Assembly: GCA_037444575.1 (NCBI GenBank)
Contig: JBBIME010000006.1
Coordinates: 62,001-126,000 of the forward strand
Length of the DNA stretch: 64,000 nt
Source: Bacteriovorax sp037444575
GTDB lineage: Bacteria; Bdellovibrionota; Bacteriovoracia; Bacteriovoracales; Bacteriovoracaceae
Direction: 5' to 3'
Shown here: positions 33,689 through 43,029 of the stretch, piece by piece
Position numbering within the stretch: position 1 is the stretch's first letter
How the letters are laid out: each line of letters begins with the position of its first letter
The notes under the pieces: generated by a model
Seen by the model: only the letters and a program-made list of their open reading frames with translations
The model's database searches: none
What the model was told of the DNA's origin: nothing
Position numbers and translations under genes: made by a program

Positions 33689-35251
33689 CTACTCCCACTC
33701 AATCGTCCCCGGTGGCTTAGAAGTAATGTCATACACCACTCTCGTGATTCCTTTTACTTCATTGGTAATTCTTCTAGAAACAACTTCTAAAAACTCGTGG
33801 GGAAAATGTGACCAGTTTGCAGTCATTCCATCACTGGAATTGACCATGCGAAGACAGATAACGTTTTCATAAGCTCTACCATCCCCTTTGACACCCACTG
33901 TTTTGATAGGAAGGAAAACGGTAAAGGCCTGCCATGTTGAATGATAAAGTTTAGCCTCAATTAATTCCTCATAAAGAATTTGATCTGACTCTTGGACCAT
34001 TCTAACAGCATCCATTGTGACTGCGCCTAAGATACGCACCCCAAGACCAGGCCCTGGAAATGGATGGCGAAAAACCCACTCGCGAATAAGTCCTAAAGCT
34101 AATCCCATCTCACGCACTTCATCTTTAAAAAGAAAGCGCAGTGGCTCAAGAAGCTTCAGCTTCATTCTCTCTGGAAGTCCTCCAACATTGTGATGAGACT
34201 TGATCGTAACGGACTTTCCACCAGCAACATGCGGAGAAATGGATTCGATCACATCAGGGTAGAGAGTCCCCTGCAAAAGGTACTCAAAATGAATGTTATA
34301 ATTTTTTTCATATTCGTGAACTTTCTTTTCAAAAATTTCTATGAACATTCTCCCAATGATTTTTCTTTTTTTCTCCGGATCATCAACTCCTTGAAGAGCA
34401 TTATAAAAATCAAACTTCGCATCGATAACTTCAATATTCAAATAAGTTTGCTCTTTAAGCGTTTTGATATGTTGATAGTCTTGCAAACGCAAAAGACCAT
34501 TATCAACAAAAAAACAATGGAGATTATCTCCTAACACTTTTTGGGCCAAAGTTGCAGCAACAAGTGAATCAACTCCCCCTGAAAAAGCACAGAGAACTTT
34601 TTTGTCCCCCACTTTTTGTACCAGATCGAGAGCTTCAGTTAGCATCTCTTCGGCGTTCCAGTCCGATTTTAATTTTGCTATTTCTTTGTAAAAATAATCC
34701 AGAATTAATTTTCCATGTTTTGAATGCTCCACTTCCGGGTGGAATTGTAGCCCCATCAATGGCAATTCTTGATGTTTAATGGCCGCTACCAAATCGTTTG
34801 AACTCTTCATTACGACTTCGAATGAATTGGGAACAGCGGAGACATGATCGGAGTGACTCATCCACACGCTCATTACTTTCGGACAATTTGGAATATTAAA
34901 TAGCGGAGTAAAATGAATATCGGCGTGTCCATACTCTCCAATCCATCCCTTCTCAACGACTCCTCCGAAATGCTTGCCCATCAGCTGCATTCCATAACAA
35001 ATCCCAAGAACAGGAAGAGAGCGATCTTTAAACATGAAACTATAATCGTTTTCATCTTCAAAAACAGATTGAGGTCCACCTGAGAGCACTAAACACTCAG
35101 GACGTAAGTCATTGGTAAAACGATCTCTGCATTCGTCTAGAGTGATAATCTCAGAGGAGAAGCCAAGCTCTCTTGTCTTTCTAGTAATAAGTTGAGTGTA
35201 CTGTGAACCAAAGTCCACAATCCATATTTGCTTTGCATGATTTTTTTTCAC
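33689..35251 (-). CDS. guaA: GMP synthase (glutamine-hydrolysing)
   Basis: Amidates XMP to GMP. Residues 8-195 form the class I glutaminase, with Cys85 in GICYGMQLMG and the His171/Glu173 pair in QFHPEVEH. The ATP pyrophosphatase P-loop is SGGVDSLVAA (224-233), and the C-terminal dimerisation/XMP-binding domain ends with KPPGTIEWE. The 520 residues are full length. The start is GTG at 35251, with GGAAGGG 6 bases upstream. guaB lies 92 bases further upstream on the same strand. Confidence 0.97.
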   Translation of the reverse strand: MKKNHAKQIWIVDFGSQYTQLITRKTRELGFSSEIITLDECRDRFTNDLRPECLVLSGGPQSVFEDENDYSFMFKDRSLPVLGICYGMQLMGKHFGGVVEKGWIGEYGHADIHFTPLFNIPNCPKVMSVWMSHSDHVSAVPNSFEVVMKSSNDLVAAIKHQELPLMGLQFHPEVEHSKHGKLILDYFYKEIAKLKSDWNAEEMLTEALDLVQKVGDKKVLCAFSGGVDSLVAATLAQKVLGDNLHCFFVDNGLLRLQDYQHIKTLKEQTYLNIEVIDAKFDFYNALQGVDDPEKKRKIIGRMFIEIFEKKVHEYEKNYNIHFEYLLQGTLYPDVIESISPHVAGGKSVTIKSHHNVGGLPERMKLKLLEPLRFLFKDEVREMGLALGLIREWVFRHPFPGPGLGVRILGAVTMDAVRMVQESDQILYEELIEAKLYHSTWQAFTVFLPIKTVGVKGDGRAYENVICLRMVNSSDGMTANWSHFPHEFLEVVSRRITNEVKGITRVVYDITSKPPGTIEWE

Positions 35252-35264
35252 AATTAACCCTTCC

Positions 35265-35312
35265 TGATGAAATGTATGCTCTCATCAAGTGTAGTATATG
35301 TACAATATATAC
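35265..35312 (-). promoter_or_regulatory. Palindromes in the guaA leader
   Basis: Two symmetric elements lie between guaB and guaA. GTATAT-7-ATATAC (35294-35312) looks like an operator. TGATGA (35265-35270) and TCATCA (35282-35287) can form a 6-base hairpin directly before the GGAAGGG ribosome site. No known purine riboswitch core was seen. Confidence 0.35.
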
Positions 35313-35343
35313 AATTTATTAATTTCATACTCTGGATATATAG

Positions 35344-36813
35344 CTAACCCAGACGATAATTTGGAGCTTCTTTAGTGACGAATACATCATGTGGATGACT
35401 CTCTTTTAATGAAGCGTTTGATATCGTAATAAATTCTGCTTTTGCATAAAGTTCTATTAGATCTTTAGCACCGACATACCCCATCCCAGATCTAAGTCCT
35501 CCCACCAATTGAAAAATATTGCTTGAGAGTGATCCGCGATAAGGAACTTGCCCTTCGATTCCCTCTAGTACGAGTTTTCCCATGTCTTCTACTGCTGCTT
35601 GCCCATAGCGATCCTTCGATCCTAAAGTCATCGCACTTAGGGACCCCATCCCGCGATAAACTTTATAAGCGCGACCTTGATATAAAACCATCTCACCTGG
35701 AGCTTCATCTGTTCCCGCAAAAAGAGAACCAATCATAACGGAGCTAGCTCCTGCTGCAAGGGCCTTAACAACATCACCAGAAAGCTTAATTCCTCCATCG
35801 GCAATGATTGGAATATTATGTTTTCTACAAAACTCTGCGCATTCAAGAACTGCTGAAAATTGAGGAACTCCAATACCTGCAACGACTCTCGTTGTACAAA
35901 TTGATCCAGGTCCAATTCCTACTTTTATACCATCTACTCCTGCTTCCATTAAATCTTTACAAGCTTTAGCTGTGGCCACATTTCCTGCGACAACATCGAC
36001 ATGAGAAAAATTCTTTTTGAGTAACTTAACCATTTCAATAACACCTTTTGAGTGTCCATGAGCGGTATCAACAACAAGAGCATCAACTTGAGCTTCAACA
36101 AGAATTTTAGCGCGCTCAAATTCTTTTTCACTGACTCCAATGGCCGCGGCCACTCGTAGACGCCCATACGAATCTTTATTGGCGTTAGGAAAAGTAATTG
36201 TTTTTAAAATATCTTTAACTGTGATTAAACCTTTTATCTCACCATTTCCAGTTACCAGAGGAAGTTTCTCTACGCGATGTTTATGTAAAAGTTTTTTTGC
36301 TTCATCAATAGAAATATTTGGTGGAGCTGTCACGAGCTTTTCTTTCTTAGTCATGACATCCTTAACTTTTTGATCAAAATTGCTCTCTAGTTGCAAATCT
36401 CGATTTGTTAGAATACCAACGAGCTTTTTATTTTTATCGACAACTAAAACTCCGGTGATTTTTTTTTGATTTTTTAAATCCATTACATAACTCAGTGTCG
36501 TTTCTTCATCAACACTAACTGGATTTAAAATCATACCCGCTTCAAACTTTTTAACTTTCTCAATTTCCTCTGCCTGGCGATATGGATTTAAATTTTTATG
36601 AATAACACCAATCCCTCCTTCTTCGGCCAAAACTATCGCTGAAGGAGCTTCTGTGACTGTATCCATCGCTGCAGAGACAACGGGAATATTGAGCGGAATG
36701 TTTTTTGAAAACATAGTATTAGTTTTTGTCTCACTTGGGAGTACTTCGGAATAAGATGGTTTTATTAAAACGTCATCATAAGTAAGAGCTGTGGCAGCAG
36801 AGACCTTAGTCAT
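35344..36813 (-). CDS. guaB: IMP dehydrogenase
   Basis: Oxidises IMP to XMP with NAD+, the step before GuaA. The 489 residues form the TIM-barrel catalytic domain interrupted by two CBS modules (about 95-205; VMTKKEKLVTAPP marks the second). Cys306 in GPGSICTTRVVAG is the catalytic thiol, with DGGIKLSGDVVKALAAGA and GQVPYRG for IMP and the moving flap, and the final strand LKESHPHDV. A small CTCAC/GTGAG hairpin (36826-36839) lies just upstream of the weak ribosome site. Confidence 0.97.
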   Translation of the reverse strand: MTKVSAATALTYDDVLIKPSYSEVLPSETKTNTMFSKNIPLNIPVVSAAMDTVTEAPSAIVLAEEGGIGVIHKNLNPYRQAEEIEKVKKFEAGMILNPVSVDEETTLSYVMDLKNQKKITGVLVVDKNKKLVGILTNRDLQLESNFDQKVKDVMTKKEKLVTAPPNISIDEAKKLLHKHRVEKLPLVTGNGEIKGLITVKDILKTITFPNANKDSYGRLRVAAAIGVSEKEFERAKILVEAQVDALVVDTAHGHSKGVIEMVKLLKKNFSHVDVVAGNVATAKACKDLMEAGVDGIKVGIGPGSICTTRVVAGIGVPQFSAVLECAEFCRKHNIPIIADGGIKLSGDVVKALAAGASSVMIGSLFAGTDEAPGEMVLYQGRAYKVYRGMGSLSAMTLGSKDRYGQAAVEDMGKLVLEGIEGQVPYRGSLSSNIFQLVGGLRSGMGYVGAKDLIELYAKAEFITISNASLKESHPHDVFVTKEAPNYRLG

Positions 36814-36884
36814 ACATTACTCGTTCTCACTATTGTGAGTGATAAGGCGTTTAACTGACTAAGATTAAAAAATTGTAATTAAAC

Positions 36885-37928
36885 TTACAGCTTCTTTAAG
36901 TCATCAATCAATTTATCGCTTTCTTTATATTGTTGTTTATATTCTTTGCTGTAAGGACTTACCACTTCCGATGAAGCTGGTACTTCTTGATCTAAAACAG
37001 AAGCAGGAGCTCTCGACTTTGTTGCAGGAACCACTTCAGGTGTTTTCGCCACTGCAGGAGCACTTTTCAGTCCATAAATGTGAATGACCGCTTTAGAGGC
37101 CACTTCTTTTTTCTTTTCAACTTTATCTACTTTAGCAACTGCTTTAACAACCGTTGCCTTTTTTTCCACGTTTTTTTTGCTTGCTGGCCTAGTAAGCATG
37201 CTTTCTTTATACTCTTCAATCATTTTTTGACTATCGTCATTCACTGAAGCAATCGCTCTTGTCGCATGTTCTACTTTTGTAGCAGCAGTGTGCTCAGTTT
37301 TTCCATGTTCCTTAAAAATATTGGCAGAATTTTTATCCATTGGTGATACACCAGTAAACAGGCTCACCAATTGTCCGTAAGTTTTTTCTCCAACTTGTGT
37401 TGGATCTCTTGGAGCTCCTTCTTCATAAGCATTATCTACAAATGAAAATAGCCCTTCACCAACAGATAGATTTAATTCAGTTGCACGAAGATTTGAAAGT
37501 TTCATCATGCCGTTAATAACCATGAGTTGAGTCTTACCTTTCACAGAATCATATGAAACAATGGCCTCTCCTCCCTGGTAGTCAACCAAGGCATTGGCAG
37601 TTGTAACTTTATAGCTATCAGTTTTATTAAGAGATTGAAACCACATATCCCCTGAGCGAAGTTCAACTGTAGTTGCACTTACACTAGCAGAGCTTGAGTT
37701 TCCTAAATGAAAACGGTGATCAGCATTGTCTGTAAAACTCACTTGTCCGTGATGTTCAATAACAATTTCCGCCCCTATTTCGATAGCATCGCCTTTTCTA
37801 ATCTCGCGAGTTTTACCTTTATAAGAAATAAATCCTTCACCTTTTATATCTACAATTCGGCCGAATTGAGGCTCAGAAGCAAAGATACTAAAAGAAAAAA
37901 AAGCAGTAATTAATAGAATTTTATTCAT
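36885..37928 (-). CDS. Exported FecR-domain protein
   Basis: 347 residues. Start at 37928 gives signal peptide MNKILLITAFFSFSIFA and overlaps the upstream lipoprotein stop by 8 bases (ATGAATAA), so it is coupled. Residues about 25-150 match a FecR domain (GRIVDIKGEGFISYKG, IEIGAEIVIEHHGQVSF, a region ending in VELRSGDMWFQS and a later GGEAIVSYD). The rest is a charged Lys/Ala/Pro/Glu-rich tail, likely extended. Such FecR proteins without a sigma factor are common in delta-proteobacteria and probably bind envelope components. No TonB receptor or FecI gene is near. Confidence 0.8.
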   Translation of the reverse strand: MNKILLITAFFSFSIFASEPQFGRIVDIKGEGFISYKGKTREIRKGDAIEIGAEIVIEHHGQVSFTDNADHRFHLGNSSSASVSATTVELRSGDMWFQSLNKTDSYKVTTANALVDYQGGEAIVSYDSVKGKTQLMVINGMMKLSNLRATELNLSVGEGLFSFVDNAYEEGAPRDPTQVGEKTYGQLVSLFTGVSPMDKNSANIFKEHGKTEHTAATKVEHATRAIASVNDDSQKMIEEYKESMLTRPASKKNVEKKATVVKAVAKVDKVEKKKEVASKAVIHIYGLKSAPAVAKTPEVVPATKSRAPASVLDQEVPASSEVVSPYSKEYKQQYKESDKLIDDLKKL

Positions 37929-38685
37929 TTGTTTTCTCTTCAATTTTTTCATAGTAAGAACTTAAAATTTTCCACTCATTCGTGTTTCTGTATTTTTTTC
38001 TAAATTCTTCAACTGTTGAGTAAAACTTTTTCTTATCGCCCATCTTCATATGTGTAAGAGCAACCCATAGCTTTGCACTTCTGTAATATTGTGAAGTTGG
38101 ATATTTTGCCATTAGCGATTCAAAGTGAGTTAAAGTCCAATCGTGGTGAGCTCCACTCTCATAGGCTGCGATCCCCGCCTTAAAGTAAAATTCATCTGAA
38201 ATACTTTTATTCGCAGGATAATTGTTCACTAACGATGTATAAAACTGAGCCGCCTTCTCATAATTTTTGTCTTTAAATTCTTTATCCGCAATTTTAAGAA
38301 GATCATCTGCTCGCCATTTATATGTTTTAAATTCTACGAAATCTTTCTTTACGTCATGGGACATTGTTGGAGCGACACTCGCGATAGATCTTCCATGCCC
38401 TTCTTCATGCTTAGCGACTTCGTGGGTTGGAGCTTCTTCATGAGTTGTCTTTGAACCAGATTTTGTTTCGTTATAAGTATGTTCTTGTTTTAATTTTTGT
38501 ACTTCGAATTCTAGGCGTTTTACTTCAGCGTGAAGCTCTCTATTTTCACGAGCAAGCTTTAGGGAGACTAATTCATAATGATTAATCATCGCTGCCTTTT
38601 GTTCTAATTTATTCATATCCACAGAGCACGATGCCAGTAGAGGTAAAACCAGAATTGAAGCTTTAAATTGATTTAATTTTTTCAT
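37921..38685 (-). CDS. TPR lipoprotein (CpoB/YbgF-like)
   Basis: 254 residues from ATG 38685, giving lipobox LLASC. A coiled coil (about 20-65, LARENRELHAEVKRLEFEVQKLKQE) is followed by a linker and then tetratricopeptide repeats (about 130-254: LLKIADKEFKDKNYEKAAQFYTSL and so on). The coiled-coil-plus-TPR layout is that of the Tol-Pal-associated CpoB/YbgF, but tol genes are not adjacent. Its product is co-translated with the FecR protein, suggesting a shared envelope complex. A GTG start at 38715 is possible but would bury the lipobox. Confidence 0.78.
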   Translation of the reverse strand: MKKLNQFKASILVLPLLASCSVDMNKLEQKAAMINHYELVSLKLARENRELHAEVKRLEFEVQKLKQEHTYNETKSGSKTTHEEAPTHEVAKHEEGHGRSIASVAPTMSHDVKKDFVEFKTYKWRADDLLKIADKEFKDKNYEKAAQFYTSLVNNYPANKSISDEFYFKAGIAAYESGAHHDWTLTHFESLMAKYPTSQYYRSAKLWVALTHMKMGDKKKFYSTVEEFRKKYRNTNEWKILSSYYEKIEEKTNE

Positions 38686-38828
38686 AATCTCTATATCCCG
38701 TATGAAACAAGCCACTATCTCAATTGGATATTCGGAAAGATTTTAAAAAAAATTAACAGTTATTTACTTTAGAGGGTGAAAAGGGGGAAATTAAAGCATT
38801 TCCCGACCATAATACTCTGGCTTTTTAT

Positions 38829-40166
38829 TTAGATTTCTTCTTCAGATTCTTCGAAATTGGGAAGTCTGACTATAAAAGTCGTTTTTTGATCATGTCTTTC
38901 ATATAGAAGCTCCCCTTCATGTACATTAACCAACCCTTTGGAGATTGATAGACCTAGACCAGTCCCCTTTCCAAAAGTTTTAGTTGTAAAGAAAGGATCA
39001 AAGATCTTTTTCTCAATTTCTTTAGGAACTCCAGCACCTGTATCGCTTACAGTAATGTAGATCCACTCTTTATCTGCATAAGCTTTAACTTCTATTCTCT
39101 TTGTAGGAGCATTCTCAAGAGCATCGATTGCGTTGTTTAAAAGATTGAGGAGAACTTGTGAAATAAAAGAGGGATAACAAATCAAATTCAAGTTTGGATC
39201 AATTTGTAGTTCAAGTTCAATACCAGAGTTTTTAATTCGATCAATGGCCAAAGCAAGGTTACTTTCAATTAATTCTGCTACTCCAATAGAGACCATTTGA
39301 TCTCCGCGCCCTTCTCTCGCAAAAGTACTGATCCCTTTAACAATTTGTGACAGTTTTAACAGTGTTCCCTCGATAGTTTCAACGATCTTATCGCATTTCT
39401 CCAAATCAAGTTGATCCCGAGAAAGAAGATTTCTCATCTGGTGTAGTTTACCCTGAATGGTAAAAAGAGGATTATTGATATCATGGGCAAGATTAGATGC
39501 CATTTGACCTAAGGACTGAAACTTTGCACTTTCAACCAAGAGATCTCGCTGTTTGCTAACCTCTCGTTGCAATTCTTCACTTAAGTGAACAAAAAGAAAG
39601 GCCATCATATACGCAAACGCAATCACGAGAGCGAGGAAAATAAAAAAGACTGATGTAAAATTAGGAAGAAATAACAATGGCTCGTGGAAACGCTCGAACT
39701 TAAGGTAACCAACGCCAAGAAAAAAGAAGAAGTTTAGAAAAGCAAAATAAATGCTAAAACGAGTACTAAAATAGAAGGCAATCATGAGAAACACTGGCAG
39801 TAACCACACAAGGCCAAATACCCCCATTCCCTTCGAAGAAAAAGCTGTCAAATAAATCAATGCACTTATAACAATAATTTGAGTAGTGGCACCAAATTGT
39901 AAACTTCTCTCAAAATTTTTAACGGGTTTTTTTAAAAGATAGAGATGAGCAACCAATACAAGGACAGTAAAACCAACTCCTAACAGAGTCATTAATGGGC
40001 GATTTAAAACGACAACAGCAATAAAAAGAATGATGGTGGCAACAAGACTCACAAGATTGCTGCCGACAACAATCCTACCTCGATAAAGAAGCGGAGCTTC
40101 CACAGCTTCAGATAGTTCTGAAGGTAGAAAGATATCCGAAAGACGGAGAAGTTTTTTTATAAACAT
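38829..40166 (-). CDS. Membrane sensor histidine kinase
   Basis: 445 residues. Six hydrophobic helices (about 33-55, 60-78, 92-108, 114-132, 136-153, 168-194) form an MASE-like sensor with no periplasmic domain. HisKA contains SLGQMASNLAHDINNPL with phospho-His228. The HATPase has N-box LLNLLNNAIDALEN, G1 DTGAGVP, F-box FFTTK and G2 GKGTGLGLSISKGL. No receiver domain, and no response-regulator gene is adjacent, so the partner is elsewhere. The leader carries an 8-base inverted repeat over the ribosome site. The ligand is unknown. Confidence 0.9.
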   Translation of the reverse strand: MFIKKLLRLSDIFLPSELSEAVEAPLLYRGRIVVGSNLVSLVATIILFIAVVVLNRPLMTLLGVGFTVLVLVAHLYLLKKPVKNFERSLQFGATTQIIVISALIYLTAFSSKGMGVFGLVWLLPVFLMIAFYFSTRFSIYFAFLNFFFFLGVGYLKFERFHEPLLFLPNFTSVFFIFLALVIAFAYMMAFLFVHLSEELQREVSKQRDLLVESAKFQSLGQMASNLAHDINNPLFTIQGKLHQMRNLLSRDQLDLEKCDKIVETIEGTLLKLSQIVKGISTFAREGRGDQMVSIGVAELIESNLALAIDRIKNSGIELELQIDPNLNLICYPSFISQVLLNLLNNAIDALENAPTKRIEVKAYADKEWIYITVSDTGAGVPKEIEKKIFDPFFTTKTFGKGTGLGLSISKGLVNVHEGELLYERHDQKTTFIVRLPNFEESEEEI

Positions 40167-40169
40167 TTA

Positions 40170-40201
40170 AGTCTCACTTTTATTAAGTATGCCGTGAGAC
40201 T
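40170..40201 (-). promoter_or_regulatory. Hairpin over the histidine-kinase ribosome site
   Basis: AGTCTCAC (40170-40177) and GTGAGACT (40194-40201) are perfect complements with a 16-base loop. On the minus strand one arm ends 3 bases before the kinase ATG and contains the only GAG-like ribosome site. The DNA also lies upstream of the divergent dsbD-like gene, where GTCTCA recurs at 40218-40223. Confidence 0.4.
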
Positions 40202-40285
40202 CCACAATTTGTAAATGTCTCAATACTTGTTTTTGCACAATAAGAAGAAGATAATAGCGAAAGACTTTTGCATTTTGGAGACGCT

Positions 40286-42496
40286 ATGCCCTCAATCTTT
40301 TTAGGCACACTTTTATCCTGCTTTCTACTCTTTTTTGGAACTTCACAAGCTGATGAATCAGTCCCTGCAACTCCTGTTAAGCTAGGGATCCAAACTTTTT
40401 CAGCTGAAAATAAGACATTTATTGCTGTTAGTTTCGAGAATTTTCCTGATTGGCATACTTATTGGAAAAATCCTGGAGATGCTGGTCTTGCTATTAAAAA
40501 TCAATTTCAAATTAATAAGAAAGAAATAAAACTAAACGAAGAAGAATGGCCTGCGCCTAAGCGTTTCATTGAAAATGGAACTCAATGGGCCTATGGGTAC
40601 ATTGGAAGCTATACACTTTTTTATCGCCTAGAAAAATCTGATCTCAATAAGCTTTCTGGAAAAAATATTACGCTTAATTCGACATGGCTTGTGTGTAAGC
40701 ATATTTGTGTTCCTGGACAAAAAGAAGTTACTTTTAAAATCGTCGCTGGAAAAATCTCAACAAGCACTTCTGACTTGATGCCTGCTCTTTCTGATCTGGA
40801 ACTTAGTTCTCGCTATATGAATCTCCCGAAACTCTCTGCTCTTCCAGATTATTTGGAGTTTAAATTAACAAAGGGATCTAAAGATAAAACTTTAGTTCTT
40901 ACCTATGAAGTAAAGAAAACAACGGATGCTTCATTCCTAAAAGAAGCTAACTTAATGTATGCATTTCCAACACCACCTTTTGACTTTCAACATGAAACCT
41001 TAACGGTTAAGGAAGCCAGCCTCGTTGGAATCGTAGAAATTAATTGGGATGGTGAATACTCTACTCCTCCACAAGCACTACCAATAAATGGAAAGTTTGA
41101 AAAACCTTATACGTTAAAATTTCTTTTTAATGATCCTGTCCAAAGAAGCACGATTGTTATTGAAAAGAAATTTACAGAATTTGACTTAACAGCTTCACCA
41201 ACTCCCACTCAAACTCCACCAACAACCTCTGGAAGTGAAGCCCCAAAAGCAATGCCTAATACTAATTCGGTCATAACAACGGCTGCTTCAAACTCACTTT
41301 TTTACTATCTCATTGTCGCATTTTTTGGTGGCTTGATCTTAAATATCATGCCTTGTGTACTGCCAGTTATTTCCCTTAAACTTTTTGGACTTGTTAAATA
41401 TCGAAATGAATCTAGAAAAGTCATTTTACGTCATAACTTTTTCTACACTCTAGGTATTCTATCAACCTTCATCATTTTTGCCTTTGTTGTTCTGGGACTA
41501 AAATCATTGGGCACTCAGGTAGGATGGGGCTTTCAACTTCAATCTCCCAACTTTATTGCCATCATGATCGTCGCTCTTTTTATTTTTTCTCTCAATATGT
41601 TTGGCATGTTTGAATTCTACACTCCAGGGGGAAGTAAACTTGGCAACATTCAAACCCAAGAAGGTTTTGTAGGAGATTTTTTTAGTGGCGTACTGGCCAC
41701 TATCCTCTCCACTCCTTGTAGTGCTCCTTTTTTAGGAACGGCCTTAACATTTGCGTTTACATCATCTTCTCTTGCCATTTTTCTTGTCTTTACCATGATT
41801 GGTTTAGGGCTTGCTTTCCCTTTCATCATGACAGGATTTTTTCCACAGCTCGTCTCTTTTATTCCAAGACCGGGCAACTGGATGAATAACGTAAAAAAGT
41901 TTTTAGGACTTACTTTAATTCTTACAGTCCTTTGGCTTTTTGATGTTTACAATGCTTTAGTAGATGGTTCTTCACATATGACCAAACTAGGTACCGCTTT
42001 AGTCTTTATCTTTTGCGGAATTGCTCTTTTAAAAAAACAAAGATGGATGGGAGGTATTTCTTTTCTCATTGCTTTGGGACTATTTGTAAACTTAAGTTCT
42101 TCAACAATCATTTCCAGTACTGATGATCAGACTGCTCTTATCAGAGACAAAAAGGCCCGTGGATTAAACTGGGAAGCGTGGTCACAAGATAAAATGAAAG
42201 AATACAAAGACAATCAAGAAGTTGTATTCATAGATTTTACGGCAAAGTGGTGCTTTACCTGCAAAGTTAATGAGCGCCTCGTTTTAGATACAGATGAATT
42301 TAAAAAATTTGTCAGTGAAAATAATTTAAAGCTCCTCATTGGTGACTGGACAAAAAGAGATGAGGTTATTGGAAGTTTCCTTAGAGAAAATAAGCTTGTT
42401 GGAGTCCCTGCCTATTTCATTCAAAAAAAGGATGGAACATTAATAAATCTCGGAGAAACTGTAACCATCAGTAGAATCAAAGAAAACCTTAATTAA
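40286..42496 (+). CDS. Thiol:disulphide interchange protein, DsbD/ScsB-like
   Basis: Carries electrons from cytoplasmic thioredoxin across the inner membrane to periplasmic thiols. From ATG 40286 (GGAG upstream) there are 736 residues. Signal peptide 1-22; periplasmic N-domain (about 25-300) with WLVCKHICVPG giving a Cys pair; a Thr/Pro linker; eight or nine transmembrane helices from about 330, with the key cysteines in NIMPCVLPVISLKL and STPCSAPFLG; C-terminal thioredoxin domain with Cys656-Cys659 (WCFTCK). The N-domain resembles ScsB/DsbD_N-like proteins rather than E. coli DsbDalpha. Possible targets are the Cys-rich exported proteins of this window and apocytochromes (haem chemoreceptor); that is inference. 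Confidence 0.88.
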   Translation: MPSIFLGTLLSCFLLFFGTSQADESVPATPVKLGIQTFSAENKTFIAVSFENFPDWHTYWKNPGDAGLAIKNQFQINKKEIKLNEEEWPAPKRFIENGTQWAYGYIGSYTLFYRLEKSDLNKLSGKNITLNSTWLVCKHICVPGQKEVTFKIVAGKISTSTSDLMPALSDLELSSRYMNLPKLSALPDYLEFKLTKGSKDKTLVLTYEVKKTTDASFLKEANLMYAFPTPPFDFQHETLTVKEASLVGIVEINWDGEYSTPPQALPINGKFEKPYTLKFLFNDPVQRSTIVIEKKFTEFDLTASPTPTQTPPTTSGSEAPKAMPNTNSVITTAASNSLFYYLIVAFFGGLILNIMPCVLPVISLKLFGLVKYRNESRKVILRHNFFYTLGILSTFIIFAFVVLGLKSLGTQVGWGFQLQSPNFIAIMIVALFIFSLNMFGMFEFYTPGGSKLGNIQTQEGFVGDFFSGVLATILSTPCSAPFLGTALTFAFTSSSLAIFLVFTMIGLGLAFPFIMTGFFPQLVSFIPRPGNWMNNVKKFLGLTLILTVLWLFDVYNALVDGSSHMTKLGTALVFIFCGIALLKKQRWMGGISFLIALGLFVNLSSSTIISSTDDQTALIRDKKARGLNWEAWSQDKMKEYKDNQEVVFIDFTAKWCFTCKVNERLVLDTDEFKKFVSENNLKLLIGDWTKRDEVIGSFLRENKLVGVPAYFIQKKDGTLINLGETVTISRIKENLN

Positions 42497-42517
42497 TAAA
42501 CCTACCGATTCGCTTCT

Positions 42518-42564
42518 ATCGCTAACAATTTCGGTCTCAATATTGCTACCCCTTAAATAGCGAT
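42518..42564 (+). repeat. Inverted repeat in the leader of the 42586 gene
   Basis: ATCGCTA (42518-42524) and TAGCGAT (42558-42564), 33 bases apart. Immediately after, TCCTT-TTATCT-AAGGA forms a small hairpin whose second arm is the ribosome site of the following gene. Confidence 0.35.
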
Positions 42565-42585
42565 CCTTTTATCTAAGGAGACAAT

Positions 42586-43017
42586 ATGATCATTAAAGTT
42601 ATGCGAGAAATACCTATTCATGATGAAAACATGACATTAATCGATCGATATTTCTTAATATCGTTTCATCCCCGCAAAATCATTTTGAGTTCCATTGCTG
42701 CAACATGGGCAACATATTTTCTCTGGAATAGAAATTGGCTTGCAGCTCTTCTTTCTGTACTCATTTTGGAAACATTGGGTTTATTTTTCACAAGACATAT
42801 TGACCCAGACTTAATGGCCGGGACAACTCTTGGCCGCATTGGCCTATTACATAAACACCCCATCAATTTTGCTCTCAATTTTATCGGTTCCATTATTCTA
42901 ATCTATGCACTCTGGGATCATGCAGAAATAGCGACCATTTTATTTGGACTCTCCATCGTTATCCTAGGTCATTTTTTTGGATGGGGAGAAGTTAGTTCAA
43001 AACTTAGAGATACCTAG
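42586..43017 (+). CDS. Small membrane protein, function unknown
   Basis: 143 residues with four hydrophobic stretches (about 26-42, 46-62, 90-106, 112-131). AAGGAG is ideally placed before ATG. The N-terminus MIIKVMREIPIHDENMTL is cytoplasm-like. His residues cluster (FTRHIDPDL, LLHKHPINF, WDHAEI, GHFFGWG). Family not recognised. It forms a pair with the next membrane gene, 12 bases on. Confidence 0.6.
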   Translation: MIIKVMREIPIHDENMTLIDRYFLISFHPRKIILSSIAATWATYFLWNRNWLAALLSVLILETLGLFFTRHIDPDLMAGTTLGRIGLLHKHPINFALNFIGSIILIYALWDHAEIATILFGLSIVILGHFFGWGEVSSKLRDT

Positions 43018-43029
43018 GAGGGTATTCAG

